This document shows, piece after piece, positions 32,301 through 40,759 of a stretch of DNA of 64,000 bases. This DNA comes from Pelagibius sp028280305 (lineage in GTDB: Bacteria; Pseudomonadota; Alphaproteobacteria; Kiloniellales; Kiloniellaceae). The notes under the pieces are model-generated. The model searched no databases. It was not told the origin of the DNA and saw only the letters and a program-made list of their open reading frames with translations. Position numbers and translations under genes: made by a program. The stretch is from NCBI RefSeq assembly GCF_965233615.1, contig NZ_OZ247495.1; one strand, written 5' to 3'. Each line of letters starts with the position of its first letter. Position 1 is the stretch's first letter.

Positions 32301-32886
32301 GACCCAGTTGGCGATTCTCGGTTTCACCGATCCGATGCAGGCGGCCTTGGATGACCTGGCGAAGACCCAGGAAGAACGCCTGAAGGAGGCGGAGGCTCTC
32401 GGCGCCGACTTGGTCGCGCTGGAGAAGCTGAGCGCGCTGGAGCGGGCGCGGGTGATCGAGCAGAGCAACAACGGCCTGTCGGATTTCCTGAACGAGATCA
32501 CCTTCGGCGGCCTGTCGGGCGCGGCGCCGGGCAATGCGCTCTCCGGCGCCCGTGGCGCCTTCGAGGCGGCGGTCGCCCAGGGCGCATCGGCGCAGCGAAT
32601 CATCTCCCTGGGCCGGGAGTTCATCGGGGCGTCGCGGAGCTTCAACGCCAGTTCCACCGACTTCTTTGAAGACCTGGCGCGGGTGCAAGCCGTGGTGCAG
32701 AGCCGGATCGGCGGGACCGGCGGCGCCAACGACAACGCGGCGGCGGCCATTGCTGCCGCTTCCGACCGCCAGGCCTTGGATGCGGCCAGGATCATCGACG
32801 AACTGCGCAAAAGCGAAGAAGGGCAGGCAGCGTTGATCACGGCGTTGGAGGACATTCTGGCCGAACTGAAAAAGCAGGCAGCGTGA
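29314..32886 (+). CDS. Tape measure protein
   Basis: A 1190-residue protein after the chaperone genes. The N-terminal part has the tape-measure pattern with a hydrophobic segment (LAVAATIGVITAGLIRLGKS) and ILEFAKRTPFEVTNIVTAFN. Residues about 400-570 form a long alanine/glutamate-rich coiled coil. Residues about 620-800 are glycine-rich and hydrophobic, possibly the membrane-interacting part used in DNA delivery. By the rule of about 0.15 nm per residue the tail would be roughly 180 nm long. Confidence 0.95.
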   Translation: MEDLATLGLEVDSRPVDNASKDLDRLSAAAEKAERATTGGLGKIGHEGGQSMDRLERASRKAADALGGLEARGRAAAGRLGVLGDVLATLGPAGLAVAATIGVITAGLIRLGKSIIDNARVLESLRAQLQTVTGSADLAAVAFDRILEFAKRTPFEVTNIVTAFNRLKAAGIDPTTERLQVFGDTAAAFGRDITDFSEAVIGAVTGETERLKQFGIITRIEGDRVRFTFRGLTREVTRDAAEIVAALEDIGRQNFAGGMARQSETLVGVTSNLDDAWSALRDTIDQAVGVSEKYKDALKLLTEELNKNEEAVKRLDGSTIEGLEYRRFEIISDLSALAAQAAARRAEIETLSPVARSLGFGPSMVEEDLDALNREEKAAKELRDRLVEVNAEISKKHRIQAQTTLLEAEQQRIQAAALEAAKAEEEAAKRAEEARKEAEKAAATAARVRKQALGDIASLEAENAAAGLDGLDALAHARDVELAEQKKRLDKGIILAEEFARARLAIEGRYHKEVAVLDERAAEELRRQQEREADRIAKDRQREAERATEKRLRDAEREAERQAEIMQQPFLNAIDGIQDSFVDFFEDVLNGGVNSFRDLADSAKQIMIRLAAEVAALLVFRPVVGGVLGSAGLGGLAGQLGASASSLPGGGGGFGFGVPSIPGLDSLFGASGSLTTALNSFGASLGFAAPGGTAASLGVAAVPGGVGNAASTGGLFGSTTFSSFLGGAGLGFGAGSLLNSLVGGNPVGGTIGSAAGGLAGAAIGSAILPGIGTVLGGLLGGSGGGLFGGLFGGDGRTVGPNAVASLGVSNGALVFGTANADNGGNRAEAERFARDVASTYNAIVESLGAEILNAGVNQVGTFGGQFRVGRAYNEGRLDRALGTDYRSAVEQSVLFGFGRADLSGIDPALEEAVNRAGQISKDLDEFMANISLAKAILGDDLFDVEEITQAEQAIKRLNATFEDAASRAEALGLDVAKVEDLHAKALQDMTDGFDEATQLAILGFTDPMQAALDDLAKTQEERLKEAEALGADLVALEKLSALERARVIEQSNNGLSDFLNEITFGGLSGAAPGNALSGARGAFEAAVAQGASAQRIISLGREFIGASRSFNASSTDFFEDLARVQAVVQSRIGGTGGANDNAAAAIAAASDRQALDAARIIDELRKSEEGQAALITALEDILAELKKQAA

Positions 32887-32893
32887 GGTAACC

Positions 32894-33301
32894 ATGGGCT
32901 ACGCGGACGATTCCCAGGCGCTCGACGCCAAGCTGAACGACCTGAAGAACAACACCACCCGGCTTGTTCTCTGCGCGGGCGAGCCGGCTGACTTCTCTGA
33001 AGCCCAAACGAACTTCGGCGTGGGTTCGGGCAAACGTTTGGGCGAGGTAACCGTCTCCGCCGCAGACTTCACCGGGCCGAGCGCAGGCGATATCGACGGC
33101 CGCAAGCTGGTTGCGAATGCGCAGGCCGCTGTGCCAATCACCATCACAGGCACGGCCGATCACGCCGCCTGGGTCGACACGAGTAACTCGCGGCTGAAGC
33201 ATGTCCGGCCCTTGGCGGCGCCGATCGCGGTTTCGGCCGGCCAAGTCGGGACCATCGAAGCGCAGACCATCACAGACCGGCAGTCGGCAGCGCCGGCATG
33301 A
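32894..33301 (+). CDS. Tail tip protein, putative
   Basis: A 135-residue beta-rich protein (TRLVLCAGEPADFSEAQ, then ITITGTADHAAWVDTSNSRL) directly after the tape measure. Proteins at this place usually belong to the distal tail. It shares a 4-bp overlap with the next gene. Confidence 0.7.
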   Translation: MGYADDSQALDAKLNDLKNNTTRLVLCAGEPADFSEAQTNFGVGSGKRLGEVTVSAADFTGPSAGDIDGRKLVANAQAAVPITITGTADHAAWVDTSNSRLKHVRPLAAPIAVSAGQVGTIEAQTITDRQSAAPA

Positions 33302-35997
33302 TCGTCTTCAAGGATCCCTTCGTCACCCTGTCGCCAGGTGCGGCGAATGCCTGGGTTACGATCGACCTGTCGAGCGAGGTCTCGGCCGCGGCGACCGGCG
33401 TCGCGATCCGGGTGCGCAATCTTGTCGACGGCGACCGCGATTGGGGTCTGCGCAAGCCCGGGGCGGCGGTCGCCTTTGTCGACGAGCTTGACGCCAACGC
33501 GGCGACCTTCGACTTCTGCGGCCTCAGTCCCGCGAAGGAAATCGAAGTCTGGGTCGGGGATACGATCAACATCGTCCTGGACCTGGTCGCCTACTTCGAA
33601 ACGGAGGCGACGTTTCCGGATGAGATCCAAGGCGTCGGACTGGGCACCCGCGACACATACGAGACCGTTAGCATCGCGGGCTTCACCGGCTCCGAGACGG
33701 CGACAGCTGCTTTTCTGTTTTCGCGTCCGCGAGCGACCGATGTCTATGCCCGAAAGGCCGGGTCGAGTGACACGCTCCAAAGACAGAAAGACAACCTGCA
33801 TGCCTACCTGGTGGGGCTTGACGGCAGCCAGCAATTCGAGTTCTACCGTGGAAGCAGTAGCGAGTCCCTCTACCTGCGCGGTTGGCTGACCGGCGGTGTG
33901 AACTTTCCAGACAACGCGACGGAGGTCACACCGGCCGCCGACGCGATCTGGACCGAAGTGACCTTGCCCGAAGGATCGCGCGCTGGGATCTTTTGGGTTC
34001 TCGATGGTGCGCAGCCGGGTCAATGGGGCATCCGGAAGAAGGGCAGTAGCGAGGCCGCGGTTTTCCGCCCGTCGCAGAGCGTGAGCCTGGCTCTGGCAGA
34101 GGCGGATGCCGAGCGCAAGATCGAAGTCTTTGCGAGCCTCGGCAGCACCGCGGGCAGACCGCAGATCTTTCTGATCGGCACGGTCCAGGGTTCTGTGGCC
34201 CTGGTTGCGGCGGGGGCAGAGAGCCTGACGGAAGCCGCGCCGGCCGTCTTCTCCATCAACAACGACTTCACGGCACTGCCGGCGGGGGCGGAGAGCGTCA
34301 CAGAAGCCGTGCCGCCGGCGATCCGCGTTGCAGCGCCGCGCTGGCAGCGCGAAGCCGAAGTCATGGCGATCCTGTTTTCGGCCTATGACGAGGCCCTGGC
34401 CGCGACCATCGAGGGGCCGCCCTGGCCGGTTGGCCTGGAGCAACTGCCCGGCGAGGGTCTCTCCTTCATGGTGCTGGGCGGTGAGCGGCAGTTCTGCGTT
34501 GCCGATACGGACTATTCCTCCGGTCCCGACGATACGCCGGCGAACAAGGTCTTCGAGGTCAGGATCGAGAAGCGCCGCGGTTATGAGTTCTCCGTTCGCG
34601 CTTTCCGCGGCAGCCGGCCTGACGGCCGCGCCAGTGAGAGCAGCGGCAGCATCCGCCTGGCCAACGGCGACGGCGGCCTCGACTCCATCGCCCGGCTCGG
34701 CCTGACCGGGCGCACGCTGGAAGTCTTCACGGGCTATCGCGGCGATCCCTTCAGCCGCTTCGAAAGGATCTTTGTCGGTACGATCGGTGACGTTTCCTGG
34801 ACGGAAGAGCGCCTGACCCTGGAGTTGCGCGACCGTCAGACGATCCTCAATCGCCCGGTACAGACGCGCTTCTATGCCGGCACCGGGGATGAACAGGGCA
34901 CGGCTGAGCTGGCCGGCAAGCCAATGCCGATCGTGCTCGGCGAGAAGCGCAACGTCGAGCCGGCTCTGAACGATCCGCCGAATCTGATCTATCACGTTCA
35001 TGATGGCGAAGCCGACGCGGTTCTTGAGACGCGCGACCGTGGCGCAGCTTTGACGGATAGCGGCCAGGCGCCAGCGAGCTATGCGGAGCTGAAGGCGTTG
35101 ACACAGGGAGCCGGACAGGACATAGAGCCCGGCGAGTATGCGGTCTTGTACACCCCTGACGGGACCTGGCTGAAGCTGGGCGCTTCGCCGGACGGCCGCA
35201 TTACCTGCGATATCCGCGGAGACGTGGCGGCTGGCAGCTTTGCGTCGACCCACGGCGCCATCGTGCGGCGCCTGGTCGAGACGCGCGCCGGGGTGGCGCC
35301 GATTGAGCTGGACGAGGCGGCCTTCGAGGCCCTGGATCTGGATCAGCCCGGCGTCGCCGGCTGGTGGTCGGGTCCCGAGGTGAAGGACTTAGCCCAGGCG
35401 CTGACCGAAATCATGGCCTCTGCCGGGGGCTGGTGGGCCTTCACGCCGTTGGGACTCTTGACGGTCGGTGTGCTCAAAGCCCCGGAAAACCCGGTCCTGG
35501 TGCTGGATCACAGCAACCTCAGCAAGCGCCGGCGGCCGGAGCGGCAGGGTCCGCAACCGACCTGGCGGTGGCGTGTCGGCTATCAGGCGCTGGGGGTGGT
35601 TCAAGATCCTGATGGGCTGGCCAGCAGCCTCACTGCGGAGGATCGTAAGTACTATTCGACCGCGGCGCGTTTCGCCGATCCGGCGGCAGCGACGGCGGAG
35701 TCGGTTCTGACCAAGCACCGCTTGGCGGAGGATGCCGAGACCGTGGGGCTCTGGGCGGAGGAAGACGACGCCGGCAAGGAAGCGGGACGGCGCCAGACGC
35801 TGCACGGCGCGCTGCGGGATATCTACGAATGTCCGGCCGAGGGGCTCGGGCGCCGCCTCTGGCTCGGCGACAGCGTGACCCTGAAACCGACGCAGCAAAC
35901 GAACGCAGTTCGCTACGATCTGCCGAAGGACTTCGTTGTGATCGGTATTGAAGAAGGCGCCCGCTTCCGCAATCCGCGCCTGACGCTCTGGGGCTAG
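33298..35997 (+). CDS. Large distal tail/hub protein
   Basis: An 899-residue protein. The N-terminal third consists of beta-sandwich-like modules (VTIDLSSEVSAAATGVAIRV, GVGLGTRDTYETVSIAG). Two short similar segments follow (VAAGAESLTEAAPAVFSI at about 300, and PAGAESVTEAVPPAIRVAAP). The C-terminal half (VFTGYRGDPFSRFERIFVGT, WRVGYQALGVVQDPDGLA) resembles tail hub proteins with a ring-forming fold. It is probably the central tail-tip structural protein. No catalytic motif seen. Confidence 0.75.
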   Translation: MIVFKDPFVTLSPGAANAWVTIDLSSEVSAAATGVAIRVRNLVDGDRDWGLRKPGAAVAFVDELDANAATFDFCGLSPAKEIEVWVGDTINIVLDLVAYFETEATFPDEIQGVGLGTRDTYETVSIAGFTGSETATAAFLFSRPRATDVYARKAGSSDTLQRQKDNLHAYLVGLDGSQQFEFYRGSSSESLYLRGWLTGGVNFPDNATEVTPAADAIWTEVTLPEGSRAGIFWVLDGAQPGQWGIRKKGSSEAAVFRPSQSVSLALAEADAERKIEVFASLGSTAGRPQIFLIGTVQGSVALVAAGAESLTEAAPAVFSINNDFTALPAGAESVTEAVPPAIRVAAPRWQREAEVMAILFSAYDEALAATIEGPPWPVGLEQLPGEGLSFMVLGGERQFCVADTDYSSGPDDTPANKVFEVRIEKRRGYEFSVRAFRGSRPDGRASESSGSIRLANGDGGLDSIARLGLTGRTLEVFTGYRGDPFSRFERIFVGTIGDVSWTEERLTLELRDRQTILNRPVQTRFYAGTGDEQGTAELAGKPMPIVLGEKRNVEPALNDPPNLIYHVHDGEADAVLETRDRGAALTDSGQAPASYAELKALTQGAGQDIEPGEYAVLYTPDGTWLKLGASPDGRITCDIRGDVAAGSFASTHGAIVRRLVETRAGVAPIELDEAAFEALDLDQPGVAGWWSGPEVKDLAQALTEIMASAGGWWAFTPLGLLTVGVLKAPENPVLVLDHSNLSKRRRPERQGPQPTWRWRVGYQALGVVQDPDGLASSLTAEDRKYYSTAARFADPAAATAESVLTKHRLAEDAETVGLWAEEDDAGKEAGRRQTLHGALRDIYECPAEGLGRRLWLGDSVTLKPTQQTNAVRYDLPKDFVVIGIEEGARFRNPRLTLWG

Positions 35998-36001
35998 AGA
36001 G

Positions 36002-36814
36002 ATGGGGAACTGTCTTCTCGCTTCACCGGCACTCTCCGATTCCGGCAGCGTTGCCGGCGGCGGCACGGTGGCCGCGGCCATGGGCTTCGGCAATCTGCTC
36101 ACGATGCAGCCTTCGCAGCGCTGCCGCTGGACATCGCTGACCGGCATGTTCGCGACGCTTGATCTGGGTGCGGCCGCTGAGATCGATACGCTCTATTTCG
36201 GATCACACAACGGCAGCAACGCCGCGACGGTGCAGGTGCGTGCCGCGGCGAGCGAAGCCAATCTGACGGCGGCGCCGGGCTTCGATACGACATACGATCT
36301 CAACGTGGTCGACATTGTTGAGGACTGGCCGCACCTCAATTCACTGCGCTATCTGGCTACGGCCGAAAGCTGGCGGTGGTGGCGTTTCGACTTTGTCGAC
36401 GCGGCCAATCCCGCGGGCCATTTCGATCTCGGTCGGCTCGCGCTCGCAAAGGCGTTCCGGCCCAGCGTGAACTTCGACTTCGGCAGTACCGCCGGATGGG
36501 TCGATAACAGCACGGTCGCGGAAACGTTGGGCGCCAACTTGATCCCGACTGAGGGCGGCCGGCGTCGCGTCTGGGAGCTGCTGTTCAACACACTGCCGGA
36601 ATCGGAAGCCTGGGGCGATCTCTTCGAGTTCGACCGGCTGCGCGGGCTGTCGCGGGACCTGGTGTTCGCCATGGACCCGGAGGAAACGAGCCGGCTGCAT
36701 CAAAGACTCTTTACCTGCCTGGTGCGCTCGCTGTCGCCGATCTCGCCGAACTACCCCGGCGCTGACGGGCAGGGCAATTGGGTGAAACGCTACCGGATTG
36801 AGGAGTTGGTCTGA
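36002..36814 (+). CDS. Tail tip protein with discoidin-like N-terminus
   Basis: A 270-residue protein with a jelly-roll pattern (FATLDLGAAAEIDTLYFGS, WWRFDFVDAANPAGHFDLG) like carbohydrate-binding discoidin folds. The C-terminal part (LFEFDRLRGLSRDLVFAMD) is probably for attachment to the tail. It is a candidate host-surface binding component. Confidence 0.7.
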   Translation: MGNCLLASPALSDSGSVAGGGTVAAAMGFGNLLTMQPSQRCRWTSLTGMFATLDLGAAAEIDTLYFGSHNGSNAATVQVRAAASEANLTAAPGFDTTYDLNVVDIVEDWPHLNSLRYLATAESWRWWRFDFVDAANPAGHFDLGRLALAKAFRPSVNFDFGSTAGWVDNSTVAETLGANLIPTEGGRRRVWELLFNTLPESEAWGDLFEFDRLRGLSRDLVFAMDPEETSRLHQRLFTCLVRSLSPISPNYPGADGQGNWVKRYRIEELV

Positions 36815-36815
36815 T

Positions 36816-38234
36816 ATGGCCATTGCACCGGAGAACGTGCTTGAACTGACCGCGACCACCGGCGCCGGGACTTACAGCCTCGCCGGGCCGCCGGACGCCA
36901 ACTGGCGGTCCTTCGTCAGCGGGGCGGGCGCCGATGCCCAGGTCTACTACGTCGCGCGCAACAGCGACGGCAAGAAGGAGTTCGGCATCGGCACGGTCGC
37001 GAGCGGCACGCCGGACACGCTGACCCGCGACACCATCATCGAATCGAGCAGCGCCGGCGCCGCGGTGAACTGGCAGCCGGCGGACGGGCAGGTCTACGTT
37101 CACAGCGCTGTATCCGGCCAGGCTGTCGAGAAACTGCTGTTCGGCTATGCCGACTTCTGGGCGGATGGCGGCGCCGCCGACGCCTATGACATCACGCCGT
37201 CGCCGAAGGTTACCGAGCTGGTCGCCGGTATGACCTTCAAGACCCGCATCGCCAACGCCAATCTGACGACAACGCCGACTCTGACAGTGAACGGTCTGGC
37301 GGCCCGGACGATCGTCTTGCCGGGCGGGGCGGCAGTGCCGGCCGGGCGCTTGCCGGCCGCGGCGATCTGCACCTTTGTCTACGACGCCACGGGCGACCGC
37401 TTTCAGCTTGTTTCCATGACTCAGGGGCTTGGGACAGCGGAGGGCGATGTCCCGGTGCTGCAGGCCGGGGGTCTTCTCGATCCGGCGCGCGTGCCGCTCC
37501 TCGCTGCAGCAACGGAGCTAACGATCGACGCCGGAAGCATCACGCCGACGGCCAACTATCACAGCGTCGACACGGAAGCGGATGGCGGCAATCCGGACGG
37601 CGTGGCGGCCGATGAAGTTACCACGATTTCCACGATCGGGCTGTACGAGGGCGCTGTGCTGACTCTTCGAGCGGAGGACGCCGCGCGCGTGGTGACCGTG
37701 AAGGACGGCATCGGCAACGTTGCCTTGTCAGAGGGCGATTTCGTGCTCGATGACTTGTCTAAGCGATTGGTGCTGCAGCGCCGCGCGGCCGGCTGGGACG
37801 AAGTTTCTCGTTCTTTCGACGCGAAGATCACGGACTGGGTCGAGTACACGCCAACCTTCACCGGGTTTGGCGTTGCGTCGGGTGTCTCAATCTGGTCGCG
37901 CCGGGTAGGCGACACGCTGGAGATCCGAGGCAAATTCACACTTGGCGTTCCCACGGCAGTCGAAGCGCGGATGACGCTGGGCTTTAGCGGCACCGATGCC
38001 AACGTGACGTCGGACACGAGCAAGGTGCCGTCAATTCAAGCGGCGGGACCGTGGTGGTCAACGGCGCCTGTTGCATTGTCCGGACACGCCCTCATCGAGA
38101 GCAACGTGGGCTACATCACCTTCGGATACATGGCCGCCGGGGTGCAGGGACTGGCAAAACTGAATGCTTCGACCGTTGGGTCAACAGGTCAGACCCTGTC
38201 GCTCAACGCATCCATTCCAATCTCAGGCTGGTAA
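36816..38234 (+). CDS. Tail fibre / receptor-binding protein
   Basis: ATG 36816 lies one base after the previous stop and gives 472 residues. The N-terminal module (FVSGAGADAQVYYVARNSDG, DTLTRDTIIESSSAGAAVNW) is the typical phage fibre attachment region. The rest is beta-rich and serine/threonine-rich with a C-terminal tip domain (WVEYTPTFTGFGVASGVSIW). Its position at the end of the tail module fits a fibre. Confidence 0.8.
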   Translation: MAIAPENVLELTATTGAGTYSLAGPPDANWRSFVSGAGADAQVYYVARNSDGKKEFGIGTVASGTPDTLTRDTIIESSSAGAAVNWQPADGQVYVHSAVSGQAVEKLLFGYADFWADGGAADAYDITPSPKVTELVAGMTFKTRIANANLTTTPTLTVNGLAARTIVLPGGAAVPAGRLPAAAICTFVYDATGDRFQLVSMTQGLGTAEGDVPVLQAGGLLDPARVPLLAAATELTIDAGSITPTANYHSVDTEADGGNPDGVAADEVTTISTIGLYEGAVLTLRAEDAARVVTVKDGIGNVALSEGDFVLDDLSKRLVLQRRAAGWDEVSRSFDAKITDWVEYTPTFTGFGVASGVSIWSRRVGDTLEIRGKFTLGVPTAVEARMTLGFSGTDANVTSDTSKVPSIQAAGPWWSTAPVALSGHALIESNVGYITFGYMAAGVQGLAKLNASTVGSTGQTLSLNASIPISGW

Positions 38235-38251
38235 AGCGAGGAACTAGAATC

Positions 38252-39070
38252 ATGGCAATCGTTAAGCGATTTCACAACGACATCGATACCGTCGTGCCGA
38301 CACAACCGCCGGCCTCCGCGCTGCCTGCTGGCTTCGTGATCCCGCCGGGTGTCTACAGTTTCGGCGGCGCAAACTACGACTGCACGAGCGAGGGGCTATA
38401 CCGTTTCTGGGACCCGCTCGGGCAGACGCAGCAGCGACTCGTTTATCATAGCGACGTGGATGCCCTGATGTCGGGGCTGGCCTGGGTCGTGGTCAACGGC
38501 AGAGCGGATGAATCCCTGTCGGTTTTAGCCATGACGAACAAGGCGGTTACGTCGAAGCTGTCGATGTTGTGCGGCAGGACGGTGGAATGGGCCAAGGCGA
38601 TCTGCGACTCCCTGGGGGTCGAGGCGCGGATCTGCAATGCCTTAACGGGCGCAGCGCCAACCAACTATTACGACGGTCACGTCATGATCGAGGCCAAGCT
38701 CGGCGGCGTCTGGAAGCTGTATGATCTCAGCAACAATTTCACTTATGGGGGCCTGCCGCTGAAGGACGCGCTGCCACTGCTGCCGGCAATACCCGATGTG
38801 GCGATCGCCGCCGACGGCTACGCGGTCGAGGGCTGGGCGCCGGGTAGCTTCGACGTGACCATGTGGCAGGAGACGACCATGCGAACGCCAGGGCAAAGCC
38901 GGTCCGAGCGTGAGCGGGTATTGCAGATGCCCGGTATCCTGCACAGCGACGGGCTGACATACTTCTATCTGCCCGCAGGCATGGAGTCGCGGCAGAGCTG
39001 GGTTCTCGCTCTCAGCAGTGCGTATCGCGTGGTCTCTAAGACGGCGTGGGAGGGGATGTTTTATCCCTGA
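38252..39070 (+). CDS. Transglutaminase-like (papain-fold) protein
   Basis: A 272-residue protein. Residues 95-165 show a transglutaminase-like triad: C107 in SMLCGRTVEWAKAICDSLGV, H143 in YYDGHVMIEAKLGG and D158 in WKLYDLSNN, with the correct order and spacing. The N-terminal 60 residues (PAGFVIPPGVYSFGGANYDC) are unlike the core. It may act as a peptidase or acyl-transfer enzyme. Placement after the fibre gene suggests a virion or host-surface role. Convergent with the methyltransferase (35-bp overlap). Confidence 0.78.
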   Translation: MAIVKRFHNDIDTVVPTQPPASALPAGFVIPPGVYSFGGANYDCTSEGLYRFWDPLGQTQQRLVYHSDVDALMSGLAWVVVNGRADESLSVLAMTNKAVTSKLSMLCGRTVEWAKAICDSLGVEARICNALTGAAPTNYYDGHVMIEAKLGGVWKLYDLSNNFTYGGLPLKDALPLLPAIPDVAIAADGYAVEGWAPGSFDVTMWQETTMRTPGQSRSERERVLQMPGILHSDGLTYFYLPAGMESRQSWVLALSSAYRVVSKTAWEGMFYP

Positions 39071-40046
39071 CAACCCGGAACGTCATGCCGGCAGGCGCGT
39101 CTAAGAATCCGACCTCGCGCAACTCTGGCCAGTGCGCAATCCAGCCCCGCACCTCCTCAGCAGTATGCCGGTGCGCAAATTCCGGGTAGTACCAATCAAA
39201 GTTGATGTGAGCGTTTTCTTCCAGCGACCACTCGTCGCGCCAGTAGCATTTCAACATGGTGTAATAGATGAGCCGTTGCACGTCATGCTCGCCGGCTTCA
39301 ATCCCCAGCGTCGGCACAGCCGGAACCGTCACTTTGGCATCGATGTCGCTGAGCGCCTTGCCGAAGAGCGACAGTCGCTCCATCTCTGCCCAGGCCTCGG
39401 CAGGTGCCATGGTCCGCAGGGTTCGGCGCAGGTAGTCGTCCGCAAACTCGCGGATCGGCGCCTTCTGCTTGTAGATGTAGAATGCAAAGCTACCGCCCGG
39501 GGCCATCAGCCGGACCATCGAATCGAATGCCTCGCGCGTACTCCGTGTGTGGTGCAGAACGCCGATTGACATGATGTGGTCGAAGGACCCGAGCTTGAAA
39601 GGTGGGCTCAACAAATCGGCCTGCACGAGCCGCAGGTTGTCCAGGCCTTGGCCGTTGCGGGCGGCGGCCTCCACCGCGTCGGTGATGTCCATTCCGACCA
39701 CCAACGCTTCGGGGTTAAGGGCGGCGGCGCGAACCGACACTCGGCCGTTGCCACAACCGGCATCGAGGATGGTTCCGGCGTCGGCCAAATCCTCCGCAAA
39801 GTCTGCTTCTGAAGCATGGCCTAGCGTGTCCATCGTCCACCGGACCATCGCCGCTGAGGTGTTGTTGTCCAAGCCGAAGGTCGGCGAGCGTTGCCACTTG
39901 TAGGCGAAAGCCTCAGCGGGACTCGAAGCGGCTGGTTCGACAAAGCGGAGTAACTCGCCCGTCGGCTTAGACCGGGGAACTTGCCGCAGGATGGCGTTCA
40001 GACGACTGTCAAACTGGTTCATAGGCACTGATTCGTTTAACGGCAT
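39036..40046 (-). CDS. Class I SAM-dependent methyltransferase
   Basis: The start at ATG 40046 (336 residues) is preferred; a second ATG at 40022 is possible, and the longer open frame upstream overlaps the lysis region. Motif I is ILDAGCGNGRVS, followed by VVGMDITDA and VLHHTRST. The N-terminal EAFAYKWQRSPTFG resembles methyltransferases of polysaccharide clusters. It stands alone on the minus strand inside the late region, so it is probably a cargo gene that could modify a surface glycan. Confidence 0.85.
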   Translation of the reverse strand: MPLNESVPMNQFDSRLNAILRQVPRSKPTGELLRFVEPAASSPAEAFAYKWQRSPTFGLDNNTSAAMVRWTMDTLGHASEADFAEDLADAGTILDAGCGNGRVSVRAAALNPEALVVGMDITDAVEAAARNGQGLDNLRLVQADLLSPPFKLGSFDHIMSIGVLHHTRSTREAFDSMVRLMAPGGSFAFYIYKQKAPIREFADDYLRRTLRTMAPAEAWAEMERLSLFGKALSDIDAKVTVPAVPTLGIEAGEHDVQRLIYYTMLKCYWRDEWSLEENAHINFDWYYPEFAHRHTAEEVRGWIAHWPELREVGFLDAPAGMTFRVVRDKTSPPTPS

Positions 40047-40176
40047 GGTGGATTTTGCGGAATCCGTTGCCGCTGTCAATGGCTGTTTGCCCGTCGGGGT
40101 TGTGCGGCGGTTGGACGTAGCCGCGAACCCAGGCGCCGCGCAGAGGGTTTTCACTGCCGGCGGAATAGGAGAACCC

Positions 40177-40499
40177 ATGCGCCCTTTTTGACCGCCGCCC
40201 TCGGGGCGGCTCTTTTGTGTCTGCCGTCGCCGGCCTTCGGCGAAGCGTCGCTTCACCTGGCCCAGGGCCCGCAGTGCGCGCCGCGGGAGGCGCTGCTGAA
40301 GGCCCTGGCGAAGAAATACAAGGAAGCGCCGGTCAACATGGGCGTCACCTCGACCGGATCGCTGATCGAGATCCTGGCCAGCCCATCCGGCTCCTGGACC
40401 ATCCTGGTCACCGTGCCCGGCCGCCCGACCTGCATGGTGTCGTCGGGCCAGGGTTGGCGTTCATTACGGCGCTCAACACGAAAAGATCCGGAGGCGTAA
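40177..40499 (+). CDS. Secreted small protein with apparent -1 frameshift near start
   Basis: ATG 40177 follows GGAG but reads only MRPF before TGA. A -1 slip on TTTT (40185-40188) continues as MRPFLTAALGAALLCLPS, a classic signal peptide, followed by EASLHLAQGPQCAP and a 107-residue protein with two further Cys (CMVSSG). The alternative is initiation at TTG 40188, which forms a TTGA overlap. A GC hairpin begins at 40194. It could be programmed frameshifting, a mutation or a sequence error. Function unknown. Confidence 0.6.
40194..40216 (+). other. Hairpin plus T-run inside signal-peptide coding region
   Basis: GCCGCCC (40194-40200) pairs perfectly with GGGCGGC (40204-40210) and is followed by TCTTTT. 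It has terminator form and lies 4 bases after the T5 run where a frameshift is required. Confidence 0.55.
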
Positions 40500-40501
40500 A
40501 C

Positions 40502-40759
40502 ATGGATCGCAGTGAAGTGAAGGAGATCGCCCACGAGGCGGCGAAAGAAGCCGTCAGAGAGACGCTGGAGGCGCTGGGCATCGACACGCAGAACCCAGCG
40601 GAGGAAAGGGCCGATAGGGTGTTTCTGCGCGGCCAGCGCGTCGCCTCGGCGAAAGTCGCAATGGCAGTCCGCATCGTCTTCATCACTACAGCCTGCTCTG
40701 GCCTGGCCTGGGTGATTTGGGAAGGCTTTAGGCTGGCCGTGAGGGTGAAGGGCTCATGA
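40502..40759 (+). CDS. Small membrane protein of the lysis region (DUF6127-like)
   Basis: ATG 40502 follows GGAGG, giving 85 residues. There is an amphipathic N-terminal helix (DRSEVKEIAHEAAKEAVRET) and one C-terminal membrane segment (IVFITTACSGLAWVIWEGF). This arrangement matches small phage proteins next to endolysins and may help anchor or regulate lysis. It overlaps the endolysin gene by 4 bp. Confidence 0.7.
   Translation: MDRSEVKEIAHEAAKEAVRETLEALGIDTQNPAEERADRVFLRGQRVASAKVAMAVRIVFITTACSGLAWVIWEGFRLAVRVKGS

Noticed and set aside
33160..35253. Minus-strand 697-codon frame opposite the tail hub gene
   Set aside because: Long only because of GC-rich codon structure; the plus-strand gene fits operon order and has normal composition.
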